DNA from: Halorubrum sp. JWXQ-INN 858
Lineage (GTDB): Archaea; Halobacteriota; Halobacteria; Halobacteriales; Haloferacaceae
Assembly (NCBI RefSeq): GCF_009806985.1
Contig: NZ_WUAX01000004.1
Coordinates: 1-64,000, forward strand
Direction: 5' to 3'
Length of the DNA: 64,000 nucleotides
The notes under the pieces were generated by a model. That model saw only the letters and a list, made by a program, of their open reading frames with translations, made no database searches and was not told the origin of the DNA. The translations under genes and the position numbers were made by a program. Positions 43,191 to 50,830 of the stretch are shown here, piece by piece (position 1 is the first letter of the stretch; every line of letters begins with the position of its first letter).

Positions 43191-43352
43191 ATGAACGGTT
43201 CCGAGGCGTCGTGGTCCGAAGGGGCGGCGGCCGAGGTCGTCGAGGAGTTCCTCGATCGGGGCCTCCTGTCGGCGGCGACGGAGCGCCGGGTGCGCGCCCT
43301 GCGGAGCCGGGGCGACGACGTGGCGGCGTTAGAGGAGGTCCTCAAGGACTGA
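43191..43352 (+). CDS. 53-residue haloarchaeal small protein
   Basis: ATG at 43191, TGA at 43350-43352. The product starts MNGSEASWSEG and is acidic and helix-rich (VVEEFLDRGLLSAATERRVRALRSRG), ending LEEVLKD. It is too short for most gene finders. A TATA-like cgtttagg at about 43158-43166 sits 25-33 bases upstream, supporting a leaderless start. It diverges from the pilus operon. Function unknown. Confidence 0.6.
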   Translation: MNGSEASWSEGAAAEVVEEFLDRGLLSAATERRVRALRSRGDDVAALEEVLKD

Positions 43353-43380
43353 TCCCCGCAGCGGTCGCGGCGCGGTCCGA

Positions 43381-44289
43381 TCACTCCTCTTCGATCAGTT
43401 CCTGGAACCCCTCGTTGACCTCCGAAACCATCGCCGACTGCTCTTCGACCGCGGCGCTGATGTTGTCCGTCTCGTCGCTTATCTCCTCGGCGTTGGACGC
43501 CGTCCGGTCGACCATCGAGGCGATCTCCTCGGTGCTGGCCGCCTGCTCGTCGGTCGCGTGTGCGACCTCGTCGATCCCGATGTTGAGCTCCTCGATCGAG
43601 CCGTCGATGTCCTCGAACAGCGAGAGCGTGGACTGGACCTCGCTGATCCCGTTCTGAACGGCCTGCTCGTTGTCCTCGAGCCCGTCGACGGCCCGTTTGG
43701 TGTCGTGTTGGATCCCGTCGACGAGCTCCTCGATGTCGTTCGCGCGCCGCTGGGACTTCTCGGCCAGCGACTTGATCTCCTCGGCGACGACCGCGAAGCC
43801 GGCCCCGGCGTCGCCGGCCCGCGCGGCTTCGATCGAGGCGTTGAGCGCGAGCAGGTTGGTCTGGTCGGCGATGTCGTTGATGACGGCGACCATCTCGTCG
43901 ATCTCCTCGACGCTGTCTTCGATCCGATGGACCCGCTCGTTCACCTCCGTCGAGGACTCGTCGACCCGCGTCATCGCCGTTCGGGTGTCGCGGGCGGCGG
44001 AGCGCCCCCGCGTGGCGAGCTCGCTCACCTGGTCGCCCTCGCTCGCGACCTCCTCGGCCGACGAGGCGATCTCCTCGACGGCCGCGCTCATGTCGGACAC
44101 CTCGCTGCGGACCTCGGACATGCCGTCCGCCTGCTCGCGTGACAGCGCGGAGATCTCCTCGGTTCGGACCGCGATGTCCTCCGAGGCGTCCTGAAGCTCG
44201 ACGAGCGCGTGCGCCGCCTCCTCGACCTCCCGTGTTTCGTGTTCCTCGGCGATCTCCGTCGTGTGTTCGGTGGACTCCGTCGTAGCCAT
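43381..44289 (-). CDS. Soluble methyl-accepting chemotaxis transducer
   Basis: 302 residues, almost entirely an MCP signalling domain, with no membrane segment and no N-terminal sensor. A heptad-patterned coiled coil leads to the CheA/CheW-binding hairpin tip [23 protein letters not shown] (about 138-158) followed by [18 protein letters not shown], then the return coil. Glu/Gln-rich sites suitable for methylation flank it. As a cytoplasmic haloarchaeal Htr it would sense an internal signal or work with an unlinked partner. No che genes are nearby. The domain has few signal-input residues, so it may rely on another protein. Confidence 0.9.
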   Translation of the reverse strand: MATTESTEHTTEIAEEHETREVEEAAHALVELQDASEDIAVRTEEISALSREQADGMSEVRSEVSDMSAAVEEIASSAEEVASEGDQVSELATRGRSAARDTRTAMTRVDESSTEVNERVHRIEDSVEEIDEMVAVINDIADQTNLLALNASIEAARAGDAGAGFAVVAEEIKSLAEKSQRRANDIEELVDGIQHDTKRAVDGLEDNEQAVQNGISEVQSTLSLFEDIDGSIEELNIGIDEVAHATDEQAASTEEIASMVDRTASNAEEISDETDNISAAVEEQSAMVSEVNEGFQELIEEE

Positions 44290-44414
44290 TACGGCTCTAA
44301 GCGTCGGCCGTCCGCCACTTAGACGTTCGCGTCCGATCGACGCGTTTGATAATTAGAACCGTCGGCCGGCGCTAGCTGGTACTCCCGAGCGTGCAACTGG
44401 TACTCCCGAGCGTA

Positions 44415-44948
44415 CTACTGGAACTCCTGAGCGTACAGGTCCTGTGCGTGCTCGATCGCGTCCTTCGCGGTCGCTTTGTCCTCCCAGCCGAGCGTTTCGA
44501 CCTCCTTGCCCGCTTCGAGGTTCTTGTACGTCGAGAAGAACTCGTCTATCTCGTCGCGGATCTGCTGGGGGATGTCCTCGAGGTCCTCGATGTGGTCGAA
44601 TCGCGGGTCCTCCGTGGGCACCGCGATCACCTTGTCGTCCTGCTCGCCGTCGTCGTCCATCCGCATCAGGGCGACGGGGCGGGCCTCGATGATGCATCCG
44701 GGGAACGTCTGGTCCTCGACGAGCACCATCACGTCGAAGGGGTCGCCGTCGTCGTAGTACGACTGCGGGATAAAGCCGTAGTCGTACGGGTAGTGAACGT
44801 TCGAGTGGAGCACACGGTCGAGGACGACCGCGGGGATGTCCTTGTCGTACTCGTACTTGTTTCGCTCGCCCTTCAGACACTCCACGACTGCGTAGATCTC
44901 GTCGGGCGCGTTCGGTCCCGTTTCGAGGTCCTCCCAGAGGTTCGCCAT
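44415..44948 (-). CDS. ppa: Inorganic pyrophosphatase
   Basis: 177 residues from the ATG at 44948, a family I soluble pyrophosphatase. Visible: ECLKGERNKYEYDKD (active-site Lys/Glu/Arg/Tyr), HYPYDYGFIPQSYYDDGDPFDVMVLVEDQTFPG with the metal-binding Asp triad of DGDPFDVMV, and the later KVIAVPTEDPRF. It hydrolyses PPi released by biosynthesis. The C-terminal EVETLGWEDKATAKDAIEHA helix is standard for the family. Further upstream the frame stays open through a tandem repeat that is not coding. Confidence 0.95.
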   Translation of the reverse strand: MANLWEDLETGPNAPDEIYAVVECLKGERNKYEYDKDIPAVVLDRVLHSNVHYPYDYGFIPQSYYDDGDPFDVMVLVEDQTFPGCIIEARPVALMRMDDDGEQDDKVIAVPTEDPRFDHIEDLEDIPQQIRDEIDEFFSTYKNLEAGKEVETLGWEDKATAKDAIEHAQDLYAQEFQ

Positions 44949-45362
44949 GTGGTACGGAGTCGGTCCAAGCGCATCAAAGTCCTTTCGGGTCCCGATCGCG
45001 GGGGTTCGAGCGACCCTGGCCCCGATCGCGGGGGTTCGAGCGACCCTGGCCCCGATCGCGGGGGTTCGAGCGTCTTCGGCCCGGTCGCGAGGGTTCGAGC
45101 GTCGGACCACGGGACGACGCGGACTCACCCGACCGACGGGAAAACGGATCCTCGATGGGAGGGCCGTTCACGTCGCCGATCCGTCGAAACGACGACCGGA
45201 TCCGCGACGGATCGGCAGCCGCCGACGCGGTGTGATACAACCCAGTTGTGACACCGACACCCATCGTTCCGCCCCCGAGGAAGGCGAAAAGCGCCCATTG
45301 AAGGACTCGAAGCGTCGAAATCCTTGAGAAAGGTTATATGCCCGGGTGACATTTCGATAGCC
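44949..45362. other. 414-base intergenic region with tandem repeat and promoter
   Basis: It separates the divergent pyrophosphatase and PadR-type genes. It holds a 30-base repeat array at 44991-45110, then GC-rich sequence without a convincing frame, and the TATA of the regulator (TTATATG, 45334-45340). Confidence 0.7.
44991..45110. repeat. 30-base tandem repeat, about four copies
   Basis: Copies begin at 44991, 45021 and 45051 (unit cccgatcgcgggggttcgag plus ten bases); a decayed fourth starts at 45081. There are no spacers. It lies about 40 bases upstream of the pyrophosphatase start and may overlap its upstream promoter region. Confidence 0.85.
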
Positions 45363-45722
45363 ATGTCAGAGGCACAATCTGTCACCGAGGTGTCGACGGC
45401 TGCACGCGACCTCACGGCGTTCCAGCAGAACATCCTCACGATCCTTGCCGAGAAGCCGCGCTACGGGCTCGCTGTCAAGCGCGAACTCGAAGCGTACTAC
45501 GACTCGGAAGTGAACCACGGGCGCCTCTACCCGAACCTCGACGACCTCGTCGAGATGGGGTTCGTCGAGAAGAGCGAGCTCGACAAGCGGACGAACCAGT
45601 ACGAGCTCACCGCCGACGGCCACGACGCCGTCCTCGGCCAGATAGAGTGGGTCCTCGAACGGTTCGTCACCGACGAGGAGCGCGTGGACGAGATCCGCGC
45701 GATCCTCGCCGACCAGGCGTAA
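45363..45722 (+). CDS. PadR-family winged-helix regulator
   Basis: 119 residues. Visible: the PadR winged helix with QNILTILAEKPRYGLAVKRELEAYY (about 20-44), the recognition region NHGRLYPNLDDLVEMGFVEKSELDKRTNQYELT, and a C-terminal dimerisation helix. It lacks the long C-terminal domain of classic PadR. This short form is widespread in haloarchaea (similar to phage PhiH1-repressor-type proteins). TATA ttatatg lies 23-29 bases before the ATG, so the transcript is leaderless. Target unknown. Confidence 0.87.
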   Translation: MSEAQSVTEVSTAARDLTAFQQNILTILAEKPRYGLAVKRELEAYYDSEVNHGRLYPNLDDLVEMGFVEKSELDKRTNQYELTADGHDAVLGQIEWVLERFVTDEERVDEIRAILADQA

Positions 45723-45828
45723 CCGACTCCATCGACACCACCGGCGCATCGAGCGGCAACCGATCGAAAAACGGTTCTGTCACACGGCGCGGCTCACGCC
45801 GCGCGACTCCGACCTCCGAGCGACGCGG

Positions 45829-46566
45829 CTACGGCTCCGGATCCGGGACGTCAGCAGCGACCTCCGCGACGAGCGCGAGCGAGTCCGCCAGGACGGCCCG
45901 CTGGTCGTCGCTCGGCCACGCGTTCCGCGGGAAGTACTCCTCGCGGAACTCCGCCCGCACCTCGGGGAGCGCGTCGTCGACCGGCCGGACGTAGTGGTTG
46001 CTCATGAACGTCGCGAACGCCCGGGCGTTCGCGACGTGCGCCTCGTCGGCGACCGCGTCGGCGACCGCGTCGACGACCGTGTCGTTGTACGCCGCGACCG
46101 CCCGATAGCGGTCGCTCTCGCCGGGCCCGGACAGCGACACCTCGACCGCGCGGTCGGTGTCCTCGATCCGGTCGAACCGAACGGTCCCGTCCGCGACCCA
46201 CTCGTCCGGGTACAACACGAGCGTGTCGTCCGCCTCGCGGACCCGGGTGGTGTAGGCGTGGTCGGCGACGAGCCCGTCGCGACGGTCGCGATAGGACGTC
46301 GCCGCGTCCGGGTCGGTCGCCTCCCGCGCGAGCCGGGTGAGCCGTTCCGCCTCGTCGACGACCCCGACTGGGACGTCCGGAACCCGGTCGTCGCTCGATC
46401 CGCCCTCCGGCTGCGCGTCGGTGTCCGTCGGTGCTCCCCCGGCGCCCGCCGGCTCCTCGTCGGAGCCGTCGTCACCGGCGGTGTCGCTGCCCGCGGTCAT
46501 CCCGTCGGCCAGTTCGCGTGCCCGTCGTTTCGCCCATTCGGGCGGCTCGTCGTTAGTGCCGGTCAT
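45829..46566 (-). CDS. rnhA-linked haloarchaeal protein (DUF7108-like)
   Basis: 245 residues. The acidic, Gly/Asp/Ser-rich segment near residues 20-65 is probably disordered. The rest is a helical domain (VPVGVVDEAERLTRLAREATDPDAA, then FMSNHYVRPVDDALPEVRAEF). Its start overlaps the rnhA stop by 14 bases, a pairing that recurs in haloarchaea, where it is called an rnhA operon protein. Its role is unknown. Confidence 0.75.
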   Translation of the reverse strand: MTGTNDEPPEWAKRRARELADGMTAGSDTAGDDGSDEEPAGAGGAPTDTDAQPEGGSSDDRVPDVPVGVVDEAERLTRLAREATDPDAATSYRDRRDGLVADHAYTTRVREADDTLVLYPDEWVADGTVRFDRIEDTDRAVEVSLSGPGESDRYRAVAAYNDTVVDAVADAVADEAHVANARAFATFMSNHYVRPVDDALPEVRAEFREEYFPRNAWPSDDQRAVLADSLALVAEVAADVPDPEP

Positions 46567-47149
46567 CGAATGCCTCGTTCGCCAGATCGTCGGCGCGTGC
46601 GTTTATCTCCCGCGGAACGTGCGCGATCGACCACCGGTCGAACCGCGTCAACAGCTCCCGGACACGGACCCGGCTCTCGCGGAGGTCGGGGTCGTTCGTG
46701 TTCCACTCGCCCCGGACCTGCTTGACGATCAGCTCGGAGTCGCCGCGGACGTCGATCTCGTCGAAGCCGTACTCGTCGGCCGCCTCCAGCGCGCGTATCA
46801 GCGCCGCGTACTCCGCGCGGTTGTTCGTCATCGTCCCGACCCGCTCGCCGCCCTCGGCGACGATCCCGTCGCTGGTGACGAGACACCAGCCGACCCCGGC
46901 CGGTCCCGGGTTGCCGCGGCTGGCCCCGTCGAAGTAGACGTGGGCGCGGCCACCGCCCTCGCGGATGAGGTTGGTGATCCGGGTCGGGTCGGTCCCCTGA
47001 ACGACCACCTTGTCGGCGTAGGCGACCGCGACCGCGCCCTCCCGTGCGGCACGCCATCGCTCGTGGTCGGTGTTACCCGGCTCGATCCGGACGCCCGCCG
47101 CCTCCAGCCGCGAGCGCGCGGCCGCCGGGTCACAGTCGATCGTCGGCAT
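46553..47149 (-). CDS. rnhA: Ribonuclease HI
   Basis: 198 residues. The N-terminal 65 residues form a small haloarchaea-type extension. The RNase H fold follows: catalytic Asp in VYFDGASRGNPG, Glu in NNRAEYAALI, Asp in VRGDSELIVKQV, and the last Asp in ARADDLANEAF. It cleaves the RNA strand of RNA/DNA hybrids during replication and repair. The gene is followed by its operon partner on the same strand. Confidence 0.92.
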   Translation of the reverse strand: MPTIDCDPAAARSRLEAAGVRIEPGNTDHERWRAAREGAVAVAYADKVVVQGTDPTRITNLIREGGGRAHVYFDGASRGNPGPAGVGWCLVTSDGIVAEGGERVGTMTNNRAEYAALIRALEAADEYGFDEIDVRGDSELIVKQVRGEWNTNDPDLRESRVRVRELLTRFDRWSIAHVPREINARADDLANEAFDDRH

Positions 47150-47292
47150 TCCGTGAGGGTCCGCGCCGCCGCTTCAAAGGGTTGTCCGTCCCGGCGGACG
47201 ACGGGGAGCGACCGATCGGAACGTGATGACCTCGTAGCTGCCGTCGACGAGGCAGCGGCTCCGGAGACACTCGGAACCGGAGCAAGCCGCGA

Positions 47293-47368
47293 TGGGCCTT
47301 GCCGGATTTGAACCGGCGATCACTCCGTTATGAGCGGAGGGCTTTAAGCCAGACTAAGCTAAAGGCCC
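47293..47368 (-). tRNA. tRNA with CAU anticodon, probably tRNA-Ile2
   Basis: A 76-base cloverleaf on the minus strand: acceptor GGGCCTT/AAGGCCC with discriminator A, D-arm GCTT/AAGC, anticodon stem CTCCG/CGGAG with loop CTCATAA, T-arm GCCGG-TTCAAAT-CCGGC. The CAU anticodon fits Met or the agmatidine-modified Ile2. It lacks the anticodon-loop intron known for haloarchaeal elongator tRNA-Met and the initiator's GGG/CCC anticodon stem, so Ile2 is favoured. No CCA is encoded. Confidence 0.9.
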
Positions 47369-47506
47369 GTGGTCCGGCGTATACAGGGGACGCTCTTTAG
47401 CGTACCGACTCGTCACGATCCGCCGCGTTCGGGCCGTCGAAGTCGGGGGGTTTCGGCGGGGAGCACACCGACTGCAGCGACGCTCACGGGTGGAGAAACG
47501 GGTGGA

Positions 47507-47579
47507 CGCCGAAGCCAGGACTCGAACCTGGGACCGCCTCGTTAACAGCGAGGCGCTCTACCAACTGAGCTACTTCGGC
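47507..47579 (-). tRNA. tRNA-Asn (GTT)
   Basis: A 73-base cloverleaf on the minus strand: acceptor GCCGAAG/CTTCGGC with discriminator G, D-arm GCTC/GAGC, anticodon stem CCTCG/CGAGG with loop CTGTTAA, T-arm CCAGG-TTCGAGT-CCTGG. Anticodon GTT reads Asn codons. No intron and no encoded CCA. The CCA-adding enzyme gene starts 125 bases away on the opposite strand. Confidence 0.96.
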
Positions 47580-47703
47580 TCGCATCCCTTCGTACTCCGC
47601 TCGTTTTGATAGGGCTTTCGTTTCCGACCGCCCCGGGCGGGACGGCGCGGGCGACGACCCCCCGACCGACACGTTTTCGGCCGGACCGCGAGAACCCCGC
47701 GCC

Positions 47704-49167
47704 ATGAGCGAACTCGACGCGGTCCTGGCGCGCGTCCGCGAGCGCGTCGTTCCCGAACCCGCGGAGCGCGAGCGGCTGGCGACGACCGCCGCCGCGCTCG
47801 CGGAGCGGGCCCGCGGGGCGATCGCCGACCTCCCGATCGACGCCGACGTGGTGCAGGTCGGGTCGACCGCGCGAGCGACGTGGGTCGCCGGCGATCGCGA
47901 CATCGACCTGTTCGTCCGGTTCCCGCCGGACCTCGACCGCGAGGAGCTGGAGTCGTACGGGCTCACGGTCGGTCACGCCGTGCTCCCGGACGGCCACGAG
48001 GAGTACGCCGAACACCCCTACGTGAAAGGCGAGTACGGGGGGTTCGACGTCGACCTAGTGCCCTGTTACGACGTCGCGGACGCGACGGCGCTGGTGTCGG
48101 CCGTCGACCGCACCCCGTTCCACGACGCGTACCTCACGGAGCGGCTCGACGACGACCTCGCCGACGACGTCGTGCTCGCGAAGGCGTTCCTGAAGGGGAT
48201 CGGCGCGTACGGCAGCGACCTCCGCACGGAGGGGTTCTCCGGATACCTCACCGAGCTGCTCGTCGTCGAGCTCGGCGGGTTCGTCCCGCTCGTCGAATCC
48301 GCGCGGAGCTGGCACCCGCCGGTGGAGTTCGATCCGGAGGGTCACGCCGAGCGGACGTTCGACGACCCGCTCGTGGTGGTCGACCCGACGGATCCGACCC
48401 GGAACGTCGCCGCGGTCCTCTCCGCGGCGAACCTCGCCCGGCTCCAACACTACGCCCGCGACTTCCTCGACCGGCCGCGCGACTCCCTGTTCGTCGCGGA
48501 GCCTCCCGAACCGCTCGACTCCGGCGAGGTCCGCGACCACCTCGACCGGCGCGGGGCGACCCCGGTCGCCGTCGTCTTCGACGCGCCGGACCTGGTCGAC
48601 GACCAGCTGTGGCCACAGCTCCGACGGTCGCTCGACGGCGTCGTCCGCGGGTTGAGCGACCACGGCTTCGACGTCCTCCGCGCACAGGCGATGGTGAGCG
48701 GCGAGAACGGGAACGCCGCCGGCGACGGCGACGACCGCGAAGCCGACGGGAATGCCGGCGGCGGGGGGAACGACCGCGGAGGTTCCAACCGGCCGGTGGA
48801 CTCCCCCGGGCGCGCGGCGCTGTACGCCGAGCTGGAGGTCACGGAACGCCCGCGCGTCGAGCGACACGAGGGTCCGCCGGTCGCCGTCCGCAAGCACGCG
48901 GAGGGGTTCTATCGGACGTACGCCGACGACGTCGACCCGGACACGTACGGCCCGTACATCGACGGCGATCGCTACGTCGTCGAGCGCGAGCGGGAGTTCA
49001 CGACGGTCCGGGAGTACCTCGAGGACGAGGCGGCCAGCGACGTCGCGCTCGGGGCGCAGGTCGAACGCGAGTTCGGCGACCGGGAGGTGCTCGTCGGTGA
49101 CGCCGTCACGACGCTCGTTGACGGGTTCGGACGAGCGTTACGCGAGTTCTACGAGCCGTACCCGTGA
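47704..49167 (+). CDS. cca: CCA-adding tRNA nucleotidyltransferase (archaeal class I)
   Basis: 487 residues. The nucleotidyltransferase core near residues 57-90 has the GS motif VGSTARATW and the acid pair of DRDIDLFVRF, then the third acid region GGFDVDLVPCYDV. The central and tail domains follow (VVDPTDPTRNVAAVLS, then VAVVFDAPDLVDDQLWPQLRRS). A Gly/Asn/Asp-rich insert of about 30 residues sits near 335-365. It adds or repairs the 3' CCA of tRNAs, which the two local tRNA genes do not encode. Confidence 0.95.
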   Translation: MSELDAVLARVRERVVPEPAERERLATTAAALAERARGAIADLPIDADVVQVGSTARATWVAGDRDIDLFVRFPPDLDREELESYGLTVGHAVLPDGHEEYAEHPYVKGEYGGFDVDLVPCYDVADATALVSAVDRTPFHDAYLTERLDDDLADDVVLAKAFLKGIGAYGSDLRTEGFSGYLTELLVVELGGFVPLVESARSWHPPVEFDPEGHAERTFDDPLVVVDPTDPTRNVAAVLSAANLARLQHYARDFLDRPRDSLFVAEPPEPLDSGEVRDHLDRRGATPVAVVFDAPDLVDDQLWPQLRRSLDGVVRGLSDHGFDVLRAQAMVSGENGNAAGDGDDREADGNAGGGGNDRGGSNRPVDSPGRAALYAELEVTERPRVERHEGPPVAVRKHAEGFYRTYADDVDPDTYGPYIDGDRYVVEREREFTTVREYLEDEAASDVALGAQVEREFGDREVLVGDAVTTLVDGFGRALREFYEPYP

Positions 49168-49170
49168 TGT

Positions 49171-49190
49171 CCCGCGCCTGAAGGAGCGGG
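49171..49190. terminator. GC-rich hairpin between convergent genes (possible IS605 relic)
   Basis: CCCGCGCCT, GA, AGGAGCGGG is an imperfect stem between the cca stop and the deacetylase stop. With its flanks (gatgtcc before, ggcccctc after) it resembles the subterminal hairpin motif of the TnpB elements (gacatcc, CCCTGAAGGG, then attccc). It could be a terminator-like structure or a decayed element end. Confidence 0.35.
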
Positions 49191-49195
49191 GCCCC

Positions 49196-50200
49196 TCAGA
49201 GGTCGAGCTCGGCGCGGAGGTCCTCGACGAGCGTTTCCGTGGCCCCGTTCGGGTCGTCGTCGGGGTCGACGGGCCGTCTGCCGTCGTACGTCTCGTGGAC
49301 CATGGCGACCCCTTCCGCGAGCGTTTCGAGCCCGTACCCGCCCTCGAGTACGTACGCGACGGGGGCGTCGGCGTCGTCCGCGATCGACCGGACGCGGTCG
49401 GTCATCAACGCGTACCCCTCCGAGGAGACCCGCATCCGCGAGATCGGGTCGTGGCGGTGTGCGTCGAAGCCGGCGGAGACGATCACGAGGTCGGGGTCGA
49501 ACCGGGCCAGCGCGGGCGCGAGCGCGCGGTCGATGACGTGGAGGTAGTCGGCGTCGCTCGCGCCCGCCGCCAACGGGGCGTTCAGCGTGGTCGACTCGCC
49601 GTCGCCGGTGCCGGTCTCCGAGAGGGCACCGGTGTCCGGGTAGAGCCCGTCCTCGTGGATCGACGCGTAGAACACGTCGCCGCGGTCGTAGAACACGTCC
49701 TGCGTGCCGTTGCCGTGGTGGACGTCCCAGTCGAACACCGCGACGCGATCGGCGAGGCCCGCGTCGAGGACGGTCTGGGCGGCGACCGCCGCGTTGTTGA
49801 AGAAACAAAAGCCCATGGCGTCGTCGGGGACCGCGTGATGGCCCGGCGGCCGCCCGAGCGCGAACGGGGTCCCGCGGCCGTTCGACCCGTTGAGCGCGGT
49901 CGTCGCGGCCCACTGGGAGAGGCCGGCGGAGGCGAGCGCGGCGTCCCACGTCGCCTCACAGGCGACCGTGTCGGGGTCCCAGTTACCGCCGCCGTCGTCA
50001 CAGAACGCCTCGAACTCGTCGACGTAGCCGTCGTCGTGGACGGCGGTCACGTCAGCGCGGCTGGCGGGGTCCGCCTCGACGTACTCGACGCCGTGACGCT
50101 TCGCGAGCCCACGGCGGATCGCCCGGAGCCGGTCCGCCGTCTCCGGGTGGCGCTCGCCCGTGTCGTGTGCGAGGCACTGCTCGCTGTAGCCGAAGCGCAT
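49196..50200 (-). CDS. Histone deacetylase family protein
   Basis: 334 residues, an arginase/deacetylase-fold enzyme. Signatures: GRPPGHHA (about 110-117), FCFFNNAAVAAQ, the zinc-binding VFDWDVHHGNGTQD (about 150-163), VSAGFDAHRHDP and LEGGY near the C-terminus, the active-site set of class II-like/AcuC-type deacetylases. It removes acetyl groups from lysines or small amides. The gene starts on the base immediately after the histone stop codon, so histone and enzyme are co-transcribed. Whether the histone is the substrate is untested here. Confidence 0.93.
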   Translation of the reverse strand: MRFGYSEQCLAHDTGERHPETADRLRAIRRGLAKRHGVEYVEADPASRADVTAVHDDGYVDEFEAFCDDGGGNWDPDTVACEATWDAALASAGLSQWAATTALNGSNGRGTPFALGRPPGHHAVPDDAMGFCFFNNAAVAAQTVLDAGLADRVAVFDWDVHHGNGTQDVFYDRGDVFYASIHEDGLYPDTGALSETGTGDGESTTLNAPLAAGASDADYLHVIDRALAPALARFDPDLVIVSAGFDAHRHDPISRMRVSSEGYALMTDRVRSIADDADAPVAYVLEGGYGLETLAEGVAMVHETYDGRRPVDPDDDPNGATETLVEDLRAELDL

Positions 50201-50635
50201 CTACTCGAACAGCGCGAAGTACGTCTCGATGTCCTCGGACTGTATCGTCCGCCGGTCGGCGTGCCGGGCGAGCGTCGCGGCCGCGCTCGCGACGTTGTCG
50301 GCGTAGTCCTCGAGGATGTCGGCCAAGGCGATCCGGGCGTCGACGCCGACGCGATACCGGTCGTCGATCCGGAGCCGCGCGATCCGGTCGACCGGCGCGA
50401 CCGGCAGCGTCAGATCCTCGCGAGGGATCACCTGCTCGACGCCGAAGTCCGACGCCATCAGCGTCTTCCGCCCGTCCGTGGTCGCCCGTTTCGCGGCGTC
50501 GATCGCCAGCTCCGCGCCGTGTGACTGGATCCGACGGGCCAGCTCCTCGGCGGCGTCGGCGCTCACTCGGAGCTCGCCCGCGTTCCGCCGAATGATCTGG
50601 TCGACCGGCGCGAAGGGCAACTCGACACTCATACA
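50201..50635 (-). CDS. Archaeal histone, two fused histone folds
   Basis: 144 residues from the ATG at 50635. Two histone folds in tandem: residues about 4-68 (LPFAPVDQIIRRNAGELRVS and on to TLMASDFG) and about 74-143 (LPVAPVDRIARLRIDDRYRV and on to TIQSEDIETYF). Haloarchaeal histones are such doublets, acting as a pseudo-dimer; they are acidic and may not package DNA as eukaryotic histones do. TATA ttatac at 50656-50661, 21-26 bases upstream, fits a leaderless transcript. The deacetylase gene follows without a gap. Confidence 0.93.
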   Translation of the reverse strand, partial: CMSVELPFAPVDQIIRRNAGELRVSADAAEELARRIQSHGAELAIDAAKRATTDGRKTLMASDFGVEQVIPREDLTLPVAPVDRIARLRIDDRYRVGVDARIALADILEDYADNVASAAATLARHADRRTIQSEDIETYFALFE

Positions 50636-50655
50636 CACACTCGCGTCCGTCCACC

Positions 50656-50661
50656 GTATAA
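50656..50661 (-). promoter_or_regulatory. TATA box of the histone-deacetylase operon
   Basis: The minus-strand sequence gttatacgg, preceded by the purine-rich BRE-like ggaaagc, lies 21-26 bases before the histone ATG. The deacetylase has no gap for a separate promoter, so this one should serve both genes. Confidence 0.6.
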
Positions 50662-50830
50662 CGCTTTCCGTTAGCGGCGTTTCCGCGCACGAGCGGGGGC
50701 GTCGTCGGCACTCAACCGCTCGTTTGGCGCGGGAGGGGCGGGACACCGGCACCACGGAAGGACGGACACCGACACCACGGAGGAACGCATCGATCCCACG
50801 AGGAACGCGCCGGTCGGAGACCGATCCTCG

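Noticed and set aside
43381..44289. The soluble transducer as part of a chemotaxis operon.
   Set aside because: No cheA, cheW, cheB, cheR or cheY gene lies on either side.
47293..47579. The tRNA pair as an integration site for a mobile element.
   Set aside because: No integrase, no repeated tRNA 3' end and no composition change is seen next to either tRNA.
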